Assembly (NCBI GenBank): GCA_037043235.1 | Contig: JAWRVZ010000137.1 | Coordinates: 1,346,001-1,410,000, forward strand | Length of the DNA: 64,000 nucleotides | Reading direction: 5' to 3' | DNA from: Rhodeus uyekii | Taxonomy: Eukaryota; Chordata; Actinopteri; Cypriniformes; Acheilognathidae | Part shown: positions 1-29,879 of the stretch, piece after piece | Numbering within the stretch: the stretch's first letter is position 1 | Layout: each line of letters opens with the position of its first letter | The notes under the pieces: generated by a model | What the model was told of the DNA's origin: nothing | What the model saw: only the letters and a program-made list of their open reading frames with translations | Database searches by the model: none | Program-made: the position numbers and the translations under genes

Positions 1-187
1 AGTTTGTGCATTAATGAGCAGTGAGTGATTATCTTTTGTCTATTGTGGTTTGATTAATAATAATAATAATGCAGATTTATTAGGCTGCTGTCACTTTAAG
101 AGCGAATTCTATTAAATTCTATTGAATCCTATTCAAATTACAGATGGCTTCCAAACCTCGGCTTATTTTCATCTGGATGCGCCGCAT

Positions 188-340
188 TTACATTTACATT
201 CATGCATTTATCAGATGCTTTTATCCAAAGAGACTTGCATTGCATTCAAGAAACACATTGACATTCTAATCAGTTCTTGCTTTCCCTGGGAATCGAACCC
301 ATGACCTTGATGTTGCGAGCGCCACTCTTTTTGCATGCAT
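188..340 (-). mobile_element. tRNA-derived SINE
   Basis: On the minus strand it carries the tRNA B-box-like GGTTCGATTCCCAGGGAA and the fish SINE tail ending TTTGGATAAAAGCATCTGATAA (both on the complement). One of about ten family members here. Family resemblance is to HAmo/V-SINE-like fish SINEs with an L2-type tail. Confidence 0.75.
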
Positions 341-417
341 GCATCATCTGTTTGAGAGACAGAAAAGCCTACTAGAGCAAATATGGACTTGTAAGATTTG
401 CTGCATAAATACACATA

Positions 418-600
418 GATAGATCTAGACAGGTGGAGCTGGGGGAGGTGGAGGGGTTCAGAAGACCAGCTTACACGGCAAACACTGAACCAGACTAGTT
501 AAATGTTGAGCGAGCAATCTCATTGGCTGCAGGATCAGCAGAGCCCATAAGATCGTGCCCTGATTGCATGTAAAAGACCATCAGCCCGTCCCGTCTAGAG
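418..600 (+). repeat. interspersed repeat, copy A
   Basis: Shares about 180 bp with 6055-6235: a block starting CAGGTGGAGCTGGGGGAGG, then CCAGACTAGTTAAAT.TTGAGCGAGCAATCTC and GCAGGATCAGCAGA. Family not identified. Confidence 0.6.
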
Positions 601-1458
601 TTTCATGACTGAACTGCTGTATATTCTTTTGAAATCTGTACGCAGTAACCATGAACAACTGCAGAAGAACTGGTAAAATAGTAAGAATATGAATTATATA
701 TCTTATAAGTGATGGCAGAGGAACAAATGTTGCACAATACAAAGCCGAAAACATGAGAAAGAATGCATCGTACTTATATATTTTGCATGGAGTACAAAAA
801 GCCCCTGTGGTTCAATGCATCAGTCTGTCATCACAGAAAGCCGAACATCAGCATAACTATGAGCGTTATCTCAATGATAATGGATTATATTTCCTGAGGG
901 CAACACAAATGGGCCTCAAACGGAGACTTGAGGGACACGCAGAGGATTTTACGCTCTCTTGAACATGCTCAGAAATGTGGAATGCTTCCCTGAGGGGGAA
1001 AATCTACCTTTAAGACTTTTTCCAAGTCTTATTAAATAAACATGACGAAAAGACAAACAATCTGGAGTAATCCTTCTACCTTTTCTGTTACAACAGACAG
1101 ATAATATGCTCTATTCTGCTCTCAACATACAGTGATTTGGACTGATTGCAACATTAGTTTTCCCCGTTGAAGCGCTCGGGTCACTCAGTCCAGCCACTGC
1201 TGTCATCATATCAAATCTGGATTAAACGCTGTGACAGTGAAAACGGATTAGTCTTTTTGAAAGCTGATATTGCTGCTTTAGCTGCGGCATTTAAATGGAT
1301 TATGATCCACATGGGATAAAGTCCTGGACAATATTAAGATAGATAAACATATGCTCACATTGTGTTTTTCCTGAGATTGATGGATGAAGTCAAGGTTGAC
1401 GACCTTGACGACCTTTTATTAATGATATACGATTTACCATTAATGCAAAATCCGATTA
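601..1458. other. no feature recognised
   Basis: Mixed non-coding sequence before the first MITE. Short open frames only. Confidence 0.5.
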
Positions 1459-1900
1459 CAGTAATACCTCGAGATACGAGTATTCTGAGATACTAGCAAA
1501 TTTTTGCTTTGAAATACGAGTAAATATTTAAAATACGAGCAGCTGAAACAAAACACTACACTTCCGTATTGTGCTTGCGTTATCGACGAGGCGTTAACCC
1601 CTCCCTCCTCCTCCTCCTCGTCATTAGCCGCTACTGTATCGTGTGTCTCGAAGGCAAGAACTCATAATTAAAACCACATTTTATTTTATATCACAGGAAT
1701 CCTTATATACTATAATTGTGTGTGTGTGTCTCTATAGCAATTAAAAACTTGTTTTTTCCATTGTTATTAGCACTAATAAGGGAGTTTTTTAGAGGACCGG
1801 AACGGATTAATTTTTTTCTTGTTATTTCTTATGGGAAAAAATGATTTGAGATACGAGCTCGTCCTGGAATGGATTATGCTCGTATCTCAAGGTACTACTG
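1459..1900. mobile_element. Tigger/pogo-like MITE, copy 1
   Basis: Starts CAGTAATACCTCGAGATACGAG after TA and ends CTCGTATCTCAAGGTACTACTG, an imperfect terminal inverted repeat. No transposase. The interior has several GATACGAG words. Related copies are at 7484 and 61119. Confidence 0.65.
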
Positions 1901-3462
1901 CTACTCTTGTTGGAGTTGCATGTGTCATTGAGAAAGTTTTGAGCAATGACAAGTTGCTGAAACAAACTCCCAATCTGAATCTTTTTCATTAAACATGAAA
2001 ACAGCGCCAGTGTGTCGTTTCATTAGAAGTACAACTTCATTTTCTACTATAAAGCGACTCTCCAGTGCGTTCATGTTTTCAGTCGCAGACGTCTGACCTC
2101 GACGGACTGAGCGGGGGAAATTTCACGTGAAAGAAGGCGGAGCCTCAGCGCACACCTACCTATTACATCATCGCCATGGACCAATGGGAGCACAAAGGTG
2201 TTTTCCAGTCAGAGCGAACTTTTCCAGAAAATTTGCTTTGGCAAGCGGTTTCAAACTCCCAAAATACGAACTTCATTTTGGCCTGATTTTGCTTGAAAAT
2301 CTGTTTTGTTTGCGGTATATCGGGACCTTTAGTTGATTTTTTTGTAACCATTCCATAAATGTTAGCAGAATATTCACTTAACGTTCGCAAAACCCAATTA
2401 CATTTAAAATAAATAAATAAATAATTACATAATTATGTAAATAATTACAATTACAAACCAAATACATTTTAAAAAATGAGAGGTTTTGAATATTCTGAAA
2501 ACATTACAAAATAAAAATATATAAGTTAATGTTAAAATATTTTAAGTTAATGAGCTGCTCTTACAACATATTTTTGTCAGCTGGAATGTTAGTCTTGCTG
2601 AGTTTTATAAAAGCGACTTTGGCTTTGGATTACATGATCACAAAGTCCTTAAAAAAACAATATTATTGCGTAAAGGGCTGTTTTCCCCTGCCGTCAGGGA
2701 GCAGACGCTTTAAAACAGACTGACGAAACATCACGAGTAAGACTGACGTGAAATGTGCTCGATTACATCCGTTCTGTTCTATTAAACATAATCGTTACAT
2801 GTTCAACACAGCCATCTTTGTTTTAAGGATCAGACTGATAGATGAAGTTCCTGGCTTCAGTTAACACACACAGATCGATATTCGGCCCGAGCAGAAACAG
2901 ATAGTCTTGCCATCAAGAGAAGCATTTGTTCTCAAGGACAATCCGTTAAAGGTTGTTTATTGTTCTTGTCAGCTCGTAACAGACGATGCGACTGATTTCT
3001 GCGTCATATGCTGCTGCTTCTCATGCAGAAACAGAGGAAAGATGTCAATGCTCGGGAGTTTCTCAGTTTTGTAACACTAAAGCTTGTCTCAGACGTTTCT
3101 CCTCCTCTATAATGTCACTTATTAAATGCCCATCGTATTTGTAATGTGACCCATTTCTTCATATCAACCCTGTTTGATTTCACTCTTTCACTCAGATATA
3201 TTACAGTCATATTACAGAAATAAAACACGTTTGAATGCTGATGCGTGTTGAGGAAATCTGACATCGCTCGAATCAATCAGAGATCCCGAGGTGGTTTTCC
3301 ACACAAACCATCTCGTCTCTCTCAGCGTTTCAGGCCGATCTCCTCCAGGCTGAACGCGGGGTTTCTGTTCTCGTTCAAGCATCTCCTAGAAAAACACGCT
3401 CTTCTCTTTCACCAGAGGAAAGATTAAGACTTTTGTTGATCTTCAAAACAGTCTTGAAGGTA
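1901..3462. other. no feature recognised
   Basis: Non-coding sequence that may include pak6 promoter or 5' UTR exons, but no splice-bounded exon is supportable. Contains a short AAATAAATAAATAA run at 2409-2425. Confidence 0.4.
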
Positions 3463-3728
3463 GTAGTCAAGTCACCTTTATTTATACAGCGCTGTTTACA
3501 ATAGAGATTGTTTCAAAGCAGCTATACAGAGATAACAGGAAAACAATGCAATGAAGTTTATTTTGGCTGTACAGCAGCTCTAGAAGAGCCGATCAATACT
3601 ACTGATGAATATTAAGTGCTAATATTAAGAAGCAAGACAGAGGCGACAGTGGCAAGGAACCAATATCCATCACGAGACAGAATGGAAAAGGAAAAAACCT
3701 TGGGAGAAACCAGGATCAGTCGGGGAGT
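3463..3728. repeat. teleost interspersed repeat fragment (LINE-like 3' region)
   Basis: CACCTTTATTTATACAGCGC, GGCTGTACAGCAGCTCTAGA and AACCTTGGGAGAAACCAGG are words of a very common fish repeat. Class uncertain. Confidence 0.5.
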
Positions 3729-3807
3729 GAGCTGCTCGTATCTCAAATCTTTACTCGTATCTCGGAATACTCGTATGTTGGGACGCTCATATCTCAAGGT
3801 ATTGCTG
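3729..3807. mobile_element. Tigger/pogo-like MITE end fragment
   Basis: Repeated CTCGTATCTC words ending AAGGTATTGCTG before TA; matches the right end of the MITE at 1459. Confidence 0.55.
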
Positions 3808-3812
3808 TATAT

Positions 3813-4180
3813 CTACAAATATTGTGAGGAACATTTTTTACGAAATACCCAGCAAATAGGAAAGGTTCTCAGAACTTTAGCGAACGTTCTGGCAATGCCA
3901 AAGTCTACATTTGCTCAAAGTTATCTGGTCTTTAATAATGCTCTCAAAACGTTATCTACACATCGCTCATGGAAAGTTTTTTTCTGAAGTTTCTGCTCGT
4001 TTCAGAGAACATTAAAAAGCAACGTTCCCCATAAAGTGTGAAGGATGATCAAATTGAATGGATAAACAAGAAAACATGTTCAAATGACATTCGTAAATAA
4101 AGTTTTCAAAACTTAATTTGAACATTAGCAAAGTGTTCTTAGAACATATTTTGTTAATCTTACTGTGAAAATACTGATAA
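3813..4180. repeat. interspersed repeat, GAACGTTCTGGCAA family, copy A
   Basis: CTCAGAACTTTAGCGAACGT and later AACATT/GTTCTTAGAACAT words match the region at 38200-38480 over about 250 bp. Class unknown. Confidence 0.45.
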
Positions 4181-5251
4181 AAGCTTTATTTATTGAACGG
4201 TTAATACAACTTGCTTCATATTTCCATAAGATCCTTCAATTATGAATGGTGCAACAAACCTCGTTTGTGATATGGACTGACATGTTTTTGATGTATTTGT
4301 CACAAATTTCACAAGTACTTACAAAGAAACAGAAAGTAACATTAAGTAATACATAAAGTTTTGAAGTAGAAAGTGTGAAAATGTCTTGTGAAACGCACCC
4401 CAATAATCTGTTTTACTCACCACTTCATAGTGTTCATAACAAAAGTAACGTAGAAGAATGTGAGCCTTTTAAATGCTATGAATTATTAAATAATTTTTTT
4501 AATGACCAATAGATTCATAACCTGGACTAAAATAGTAACTAAAAAAACGACATTAAATATACAAGGACAGTCCCCGTCCTTGCCTTTCAGAAAGCTCAGC
4601 AGCGAGACGACAATGGCATGAATGGATGAGAGAGAGAGAGAGAGAGAGAGCGAGCGATTGGTTATTCAGTGCAGTCCTTCAGTGTGATGGGAGGTCAGCT
4701 GCTTTCTGGTCTTTTATCAAGTTAATGCACTTTGAACCCAAAGGCAGGGGCTGGAGGCCTTCAGCGTTCCCTGTCTGTCATTTAAAGGGCAGGCAGAATG
4801 AGTAAGCCCTAATTGAGCAGATATACTTCATTTCACATGCGAGCATCCGAACGGCTGCCGATAGCGATGCTCTCAAGCACAAAATAGCCTTCCATGTACA
4901 GGAGGAGCAGACAAAAGAAGATCAGAACGTCAGAGACAACGTCCTCTTTGCTGATTAAAAGTGCTGACAGTGAATCGGTAAATATGTCTGTGTTGGACTT
5001 TCTATTTTAAGAACAAAGATGACTTGATATTTTTTGCTTTGAAGCAATGCAACACATTTAACCACCTTTTGTGTAACAAAATGAACGAAAATAGAAATGT
5101 AGAAAACTATATTCTGTAGTGTTGTGTAATACATATCAATTTCAATTGATTTTTATATCATGGTAGATGTATCGTATTCTTTGAAGTAATCATAAATTAA
5201 TATAGTGATCATTCAGTGACATGTATGATTATAAAGCCCCGAAGTCCCCAA
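4181..5251. other. upstream of pak6, no clear gene feature
   Basis: AT-rich non-coding DNA with the GA microsatellite at 4627; the less AT-rich segment 4560-4960 could hold regulatory sequence, but nothing is certain. Confidence 0.4.
4627..4652 (+). repeat. (GA)n microsatellite
   Basis: Eleven GA units upstream of pak6. Confidence 0.85.
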
Positions 5252-5603
5252 GAGATTAATTCAAAAACACTAATTCATCCAGTAATGAACCAAATGAATC
5301 TTTATGAGTGAGTCATTGAATCATTCATTCAAGAGATTCGTTCAAAAATACTGATTCATCCAGTAATGAACCAAATGAATTTTTATGAGTGAGTCATTTA
5401 ATGATTCATTCAAGAGATTCGTTCAAAAACACTGATTCATCCAGTAATTAACCAAGTGAATCTTTATGAGTGAGTCATTGAATCATTCATTCAAGAGATT
5501 CGTTCAAAAATACTGATTCATCCAGTAGTGAACCAAATGAATCTTTATGAGTGAGTCATTGAATGATTCATTCAAGAGATTCGTTCAAAAACACTGATTC
5601 ATA
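5252..5603 (+). repeat. 81-bp tandem array upstream of pak6 exon 1
   Basis: About four copies of a unit containing CATTCAAGAGATTCGTTCAA, CACTGATTCATCCAGTAATG and CTTTATGAGTGAGTCATTGA. GAGATTC recurs at 5333, 5413, 5494 and 5575 (period 81). The same family recurs in intron 3. Confidence 0.8.
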
Positions 5604-5748
5604 ATTGTGTCAGAATGTCTAGTAAACGACATGTTAATTTGATTAGTTGTCAGATCAGAATCTTGAGAGAATCGTATCTCAATTTTTACCTAATTATTAT
5701 TTCTTCATATTTCTGTGTTTTAAAAGGTCACTGCTGTAGTATCTGACA

Positions 5749-24055
<18,307 letters not shown>

Positions 24056-24477
24056 AGTCCCCAGCGTCCACCCGCAGCGTCCCGCGCCCGACGCACAACC
24101 AGAACCAGAAGAGCAGGGCAAGCGCAGGCTTTTCCAGGCCTGAGTGTGGAAAGCACCAGAGCATCCAGGACTGAGAGGCTGTTTCAGAGAGATGAACTCA
24201 CACAGCCGCATTCTTCTACCCGAGGACGTCCCACTGCTGCTCAAAAGCCAGTGAATTAGGGCAGAAGAGCATCTGACTGAAAACCACTGGGTTTTATTTG
24301 AAGCTGCTCATTTTCAGTGTGATCCTGATAAATCTGCGGCCACTGAAACCTGGAACTGCTGGGTTTGTACACATCCATCACGCTTGTTTCGATATAATGA
24401 TTTTGCTCTCACTGTTGGTTTTTACAGCAATGTCAACTACTGTATTATTTACAATAAGGTTCTGTTTGTTAACATTA

Positions 24478-24626
24478 CACTCACATTCCTGCATTTATCA
24501 GCTGCTTTTATCATTGCATTCAAGAAACACATTTACATTCTATTCAGTTCTTGCTTTCCCTGGGAATCAAACCCTTGACCTTGACGTTGCAAGCGCCACT
24601 CTCTACTGTTAGAGCCACAGGAAAGC
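24478..24626 (-). mobile_element. tRNA-derived SINE in pak6 3' UTR
   Basis: Same family; it lacks the AAAGCGACTTG segment of the tail. Placed about 420 bp after the pak6 stop, in antisense to the transcript. Confidence 0.72.
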
Positions 24627-25272
24627 AACATTAGTTAACTAACCGCTTCTAAAGCATTTATTATGTTATTTTCAACATTTACTGATACACTATTAAAATC
24701 GAAAGTTGATCTCATTTAATGGACCTGAACTAACATAAACTAACCACGAACAGTTTTTATTAACTAACTGTTAATAAATGTGTTGCTCAAGGTTATTTAA
24801 TGGTACTTAACCAACATTAGAGTAAAGCTTTACTTTATCATCTACAATCTGGAGTTCAATGGATGTGCATCACAGGTTGTGTGTGTAAACAGCTTCAAAC
24901 GTGGCTCATCAAATCAGATTTTAATGCGTTTTGTTACGCGACTTGAAACCTAAAGCTTTTTTCCAGGTTGATTTTCAGGAATACATCAGGATATAAAATA
25001 ACCCGCTCCATGATTTGTCACATGGCCCACATTTACTGACCGTTTAACACATTTTAGCATTTTTAAACTGCAATATTTGATCAGCACAGGAAATGTGAAA
25101 GTATGTGGATGCTGAAACAGAGATTTCACCTGCGTTTTAAAGCGTGTAAGACTGGCTTGCATGGCTAATCAGTGGCACACACTTGAATCTGAAAGATGTT
25201 TCTTTTTTTCAGAAAAGGCGGTGAAATTATGTCATCTGGTGCAAAACGTTTTTCTGAGCCATTGTAAGCAAT

Positions 25273-25426
25273 TGTACATATTTTAATGAGCGCCTGCCTT
25301 TGGAAAGGGTGCTGTGAACGGTTTGTAAACCGTGTAAATATTGCGTCTGAGCTTGAGAGGCGATTCCTGATATCTTAAATGGCTGATTTTACAGTAAAGG
25401 CATCAGAAGAACAAATAATGTACATA
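25273..25426 (+). promoter_or_regulatory. cluster of three Pumilio-type recognition elements
   Basis: TGTACATA at 25273-25280, TGTAAATA at 25333-25340 and TGTACATA at 25419-25426 all match UGUANAUA, the known PUF/Pumilio RNA site. They lie within 154 nt of the predicted pak6 3' UTR. Functional binding is inferred. Confidence 0.5.
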
Positions 25427-26878
25427 ATCAGAGTGGGAAACAACCCGTATTTGCATTCGTTCGCATTATTTAATTATGAGAGAGGAAAGGAAAGGTTTGT
25501 TTGATGGTGTGCGTGTTTACATTTTGGATGCAGCATTCATTTTTGCATCCTCCCTGTTGTACTGTGATGTTTCCTAAATTATCATGCTGACAGATTCAAA
25601 GAGACAAAGAGAGAGATGTTGATTTGTGTTTGGGGCCGTTCCCACAGGACGCATTTCATCTGCGCAATTTTTTATAGCAGCACTGTGACTTTTGGCCCTC
25701 TAGTGATTAAAAACAAAACTGCATGCATTTAGTAGAAGAACATTGTTTTGGTTGTGCTTCGGCTCTGTGTGCAGATGAATATGATCCTTCACAATCCAGT
25801 GAACTCTGTTAAACCGATTAAACATGTTTATGTTGATTCTTGTTTTATGACGAGTTCTGTCTCGTTCTCTTTTCTCCAGCAGACTCTCCTCTGTTCTGCG
25901 TTTGTTTAAAACAGGTGGTTGGAGATTTAACAAACTCAATGTCATTGTTTCTCTCTTGTTGTGACAACTAACCCCCGCCACTCCAACACCAGACAACTTT
26001 TGTGTGTTTGACTGGAAGAAGCTCTGTGCAAATTGTGTTTCGGTGACTGACGTCAGAGTTCCTCGAGAGGGTTTCGAAAGTATACGGACACTCATTCTTT
26101 AAATTTGGTTAATTTTTAACAAAATGTGACAGTGTACCTTTAATATTTATTTAGCTTACACACGCATGACATGCAAAATGAAAATTATTTATTATTATTA
26201 TTATTATTTATTTATTATCATTAATTCACTCTCATTTATTTCAGTGTAACATTTACATAAGAATCCTTATGCCGTTTTTTGTTTTACAAAATTTGTAGAG
26301 ACCATGACAAAAAACGAACACGCTCTTTGAAGAAAAGCTTCAAAATGGACCTATAAAGTGTTCAGACACTTCATACGTAGAATTATATAGCGGATCATTT
26401 CATGCATTTAGTTTTAATTTGAGTTAAACAGCTCTTTAACATACTTTATCACTGGAGTGAATTGAAATAACCCAGTAATGTAAGTATTTTGCAAACATTT
26501 CTGCTTATATAGAACCTTTTTGCACAAAGGTTTGAGGGCTGTATCTTAAAGTCTTCTGAAGTTAAATGATGCTTTTTGGGAGGAACAGACCCAATATCTC
26601 AGTTTGAATATTTAGAAATTAGATTTGAGACCTTCGGTGGAGGGAAGGGAATATTAAGTACATAAAAAAGTATTTCCGAACTCCTGTTTTGTGTCGCTTC
26701 ATCTGTGTGAGTGCAGGCAGGCGTCTGGTGTGAACGGCCCCTTGTTAGTGTGCACTTGTTTGTGTAAATGCCAGCATCCGAGGACACGTGACTCCTAATC
26801 AACCTTCTTTCCACAACATGTGCCGTGTGATTCTTTTGTGTTGATGAAAAGAGAAATATACATTTAATTTTTTTTAAG

Positions 26879-26884
26879 AATAAA
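26879..26884 (+). terminator. pak6: candidate pak6 polyadenylation signal
   Basis: AATAAA followed about 25-35 bp later by a GT/T-rich stretch (CTGGTGTCCAGTTTTATTT). It is placed just before the minus-strand signals of the convergent gene. Confidence 0.5.
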
Positions 26885-26917
26885 TCATGCATATGAAACA
26901 AAACACTGGTGTCCAGT

Positions 26918-26933
26918 TTTATTTCGCTTTATT
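26918..26933 (-). terminator. ankrd63: two candidate ankrd63 polyadenylation signals
   Basis: TTTATT at 26918-26923 and 26928-26933 reads AATAAA on the minus strand, about 1 kb past the ankrd63 stop. This implies a 3' UTR of about 1 kb. Confidence 0.45.
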
Positions 26934-27917
26934 CACACGTCTATCAAAAGAAAAACAGTTTTCACACAGACAGATGCTTTGAGTTTATACAGTTGTTTTT
27001 TTTATCAAAGAGTGCAGAATATAAATTGACATATGCAAAGATTTCCAAAACTGTATTTTAATGCATACAAATCACAAACAGTTGATGTGTAAGACTCACT
27101 TTACTCCACATGTCTTTCTTTCGAGACAAAATGCTTATAAAAATATAGGTAACACTTTATTTTACAGTCCTGTTTCACATGCACATACTTAATGTAGTGA
27201 TTATAATAACTGATTATTATTATTATTTTACTTTGATAAGTGCATTGAAAGTGCTCGTACTGTAAAATAAAGTGTGATCGCAATAAAACATGCATGCATT
27301 ATTATAATAGCGTAATGCAGACACACATTAGCAATGCATAATAATGTCAGCAATAATTCAAGAATGTATTATTAGCTGAAGGACGTTATCTAGAGGCAGT
27401 GAGAGACCTTGAGAGCAGCAGCAGTTAAAAGAGAGTTCAAGTTTATGCATTCTTGAAATACACGGTTATTTATAGCGTCTAACTGCAAAAAAACATGTTT
27501 TTCTTACTTGGTATCTTTGCCTCGTTTGCCAGAATAAACATAAACATTCTTAAAGCAGCACTGTAAAAATATATTGTTGGTCTAACTTAAAAAAGTAAGA
27601 AAGGTTGAAGCTTAAATACATTTTTAAGTTCATTGAAATTTGAGATTTGAAGGAAATCAACAGAAACTCAAAATATTATGTTATTATAGTTGATTTGACA
27701 AATGAAACAATAAATCATGTTTTACAGTGAAGATAGATGACTGAAGATATTAAGAACGATGAGTGAGTTAATGAACAAACGATTCAAAGAGAAATCATTT
27801 TGATTTAATAATGTTTAGATTTTTGCACTGGAAAAAACCCTGATGATTGAATTTGCTTTCTAGGTTTTCCTAAATGCCCATATAGTGTCTAACACGTCTA
27901 AATATGCCTTTATCGAC
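26934..27917 (-). other. ankrd63: probable ankrd63 3' UTR
   Basis: Follows the ankrd63 stop on the minus strand; contains the short MITE at 27148-27279 and otherwise AT-rich sequence. Extent inferred from the AATAAA signals at 26918-26933. Confidence 0.45.
27148..27279. mobile_element. short MITE with GGTAACACTTTATTTTACAG ends
   Basis: About 130 bp with inverted ends: GGTAACACTTTATTTTACAG at the left, CTGTAAAATAAAGTGTGATC at the right. Lies in the predicted ankrd63 3' region. Confidence 0.65.
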
Positions 27918-29276
27918 TCACTTAAGAGCTGAATTGCTCTCAAATTCGCATCTCACCGCGCTGATGCTGTCCACACTGGGCTGGCTGTTCACTCTCATGT
28001 GTGTGTGTGAGAACGGGAAGGTCTCGGACCGGGACATCTTCCCTCTACTGTGTCCGGCGGCATTGCTCGGACAGTCTCTGATGTGCCGCATGAACTCAGG
28101 AGCCGTGAATCTGCGCAGCAGCCTCGTCCCGAGTCCGGAGAGCCCTGAAGAGAGAGGTTTGATCCTCTCGGGTTCCAGCTCTTCCCGACCGAACAGAAGC
28201 TTGCTCGGTCTGGATGTTTTGGGAGCGATGGAACGCAGGTCTTTTCTGCTCTGGGATTCCTCCGGGTTGATGGTGTCGCTCATCTTTGTGCTGTAGAACT
28301 TCGCCACAAGAGGCTTTTCATCCTGGAGTGAAGCTCTTTTGAATTTGCTGGCGGATCTGTTGATCTCGTGAACGTCGCCTTGGTAGGATTGTTTTCTGAG
28401 ATCCAGGTTGAACGATTGCGCTTTTCCCCAAAGCGGCGAATCAATGTCCGTCTCGTTTTCCGCACACCTGGTTCCTCCGACCTCTTTTAGCACTGAGTTT
28501 TGAATCTGTTTGGAAGCAAACAGCAGGTCATGTCCGTCTTGACCGTCTGTCGGTGGACGTCTGAAGCGGATTCGCAGGTTGTCTCCAACACGCAGCTGCC
28601 TCTGAAACAAAGCCGGAAGAAGATCCTCATGTCTGCTGTGGATTTGTTTGGAGAACCGCTCAAAAACATGCTTCGGGAGGCGGTTGGGCCAACGTAGGTC
28701 TTCCACAGGTTCTCCCGTGCTGTTCGTCGGACTCACCGCCTTCTTCCCGCAGCTGTTGAGGGCCTGAACGCACTGGTTGTGCCCAAAGAAATCCGCAACT
28801 TGTACGGCTGAGTGTCCGGCGTGGTTCGTGAGGTCCAGACGCAAACCGAGCTTCTTGAACGCCCGCACCAGGAACTCCAAAACCTGACTGTGTCCTCCAC
28901 AGGCGGCGTACATCAGGGCGCTGTTTCCCCAGGTGTCCGTGAGCTCCGGGTCGGCGTTGAACTGCACCAGGAGCTTCACCGAATCCAGGTGTCCGTGTTC
29001 GCAGGCGAAGCTCAGGGCGGTGCGTCCGTGGTCGTCCCGAACATTCACATCCGCGCCTTTTTCCAGCAGAAGCTTGGTGAATTTCGCCCTGCTCCCGTGG
29101 TCTTGAAGGCACACGGCGTGCATCAGCAGCGTACGGCCGTTTTCGGCTTTTCCGTTGATGATGCGTCCGTCCAGAGCATCCAGCACGAAGCGGGCCAGGT
29201 GGACTTTACCGCTCTGCATGGCTTCCAGGAAGGTCTTGGTCCCAGATCCCTGACACAGATCCTTCGGCCTCAGCAT
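27918..29276 (-). CDS. ankrd63: ankrd63, ankyrin repeat domain-containing protein 63
   Basis: Single uninterrupted exon of 452 residues. The start MLRPKDLCQGSGTKTFLEAM and following KVHLARFVLDALDG closely resemble human ANKRD63. Ankyrin-like repeats lie at about residues 45-78 (NGRTLLMHAV), 80-110 (HGRTALSFACEHGHLDSVKLL), 113-147 (GNSALMYAACGGHSQVLEFL) and 150-178 (GHSAVQVADFFGHNQCVQAL). The rest (about 180-452) is a basic, serine-rich, low-complexity tail with no fold I recognise. Human ANKRD63 is about 380 residues, so the fish tail is longer. The protein is a probable adaptor; its partners are not known to me. It is convergent with pak6, as these genes are also neighbours in human 15q15. 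ANKRD34 family members are related alternatives but fit the synteny less well. Confidence 0.87.
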   Translation of the reverse strand: MLRPKDLCQGSGTKTFLEAMQSGKVHLARFVLDALDGRIINGKAENGRTLLMHAVCLQDHGSRAKFTKLLLEKGADVNVRDDHGRTALSFACEHGHLDSVKLLVQFNADPELTDTWGNSALMYAACGGHSQVLEFLVRAFKKLGLRLDLTNHAGHSAVQVADFFGHNQCVQALNSCGKKAVSPTNSTGEPVEDLRWPNRLPKHVFERFSKQIHSRHEDLLPALFQRQLRVGDNLRIRFRRPPTDGQDGHDLLFASKQIQNSVLKEVGGTRCAENETDIDSPLWGKAQSFNLDLRKQSYQGDVHEINRSASKFKRASLQDEKPLVAKFYSTKMSDTINPEESQSRKDLRSIAPKTSRPSKLLFGREELEPERIKPLSSGLSGLGTRLLRRFTAPEFMRHIRDCPSNAAGHSRGKMSRSETFPFSHTHMRVNSQPSVDSISAVRCEFESNSALK

Positions 29277-29330
29277 GGCGAGTTTGTGCAGCTCAGAGTT
29301 TCTGAGTCCCGTGTCAGAAAGCGTCTGTGT

Positions 29331-29337
29331 TTTTATA
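29331..29337 (-). promoter_or_regulatory. ankrd63: TATA box of ankrd63
   Basis: TATAAAA on the minus strand, 55 bp upstream of the ATG in a GC-rich stretch. A start site about 30 bp downstream would give a 5' UTR of only about 25-30 nt. Confidence 0.5.
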
Positions 29338-29605
29338 CCTCAGCGCTCTGCACGCCTTCCCTGTGTTGCTACGGAAACAGTCATCCGAGAGCGGCGATGC
29401 TGCTATGGCGCCCATTCACAATCACCTCCTCTTTTCTCAGCCGGGAGGGGAGAGATACACTAATTCGGTGACAAGAATTTCTCTGTGGGAAAAGCACGGG
29501 TTTGTTTTATTCTCTTTTCTAAAGGAAAGGTTGGATATGAAAGGATCCGTTGCCCGAGCAACAGTGTTAATGGCCTTCTCTTCATCATTCCACGGTGTAT
29601 ATCAA

Positions 29606-29650
29606 ATATATATATATATATATAGAGAGAAAGAGAGAGAGAGAGAGAGG
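29606..29650. repeat. (TA)n(GA)n microsatellite upstream of ankrd63
   Basis: ATATATATATATATA followed by GAGAGAAAGAGAGAGAGAGA. Confidence 0.85.
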
Positions 29651-29879
29651 TTGAAACAGAATGCTTTGTAAAGGTCAAGTCGGTGCATTATGGATGTTTA
29701 AATCCCTGAGTCATGCTTGATGAGCCGTTCGTCAGCATGCAGATTAAAACACAACAAATCTGATGCAATGAAACTGTATCTGCTCCAAAAAATATTCACA
29801 ATTATTGCTCGGGAAAAGTTTTTTTTCTTTAAGAATATATAATTATTATGGATGTTTGCCAAGTTAAGCATACTTATAT

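Larger units (their letters stand above)
24056..26900 (+). other. pak6: probable pak6 3' UTR
   Basis: No further coding sequence follows the stop. The first 200 bases stay GC-rich, then the sequence turns AT-rich. It contains a SINE at about 24478-24626, three exact UGUANAUA motifs at 25273-25426, and AATAAA at 26879-26884 about 30 bp before a GT/T-rich stretch. Its extent is inferred; earlier polyadenylation is possible. Confidence 0.55.

Noticed and set aside
5252..5603. CRISPR-like or satellite centromere signal
   Set aside because: Only about four contiguous units without spacers; a local minisatellite explains it.
28812..29471. 219-codon plus-strand frame over ankrd63
   Set aside because: Antisense shadow of the ankrd63 exon.
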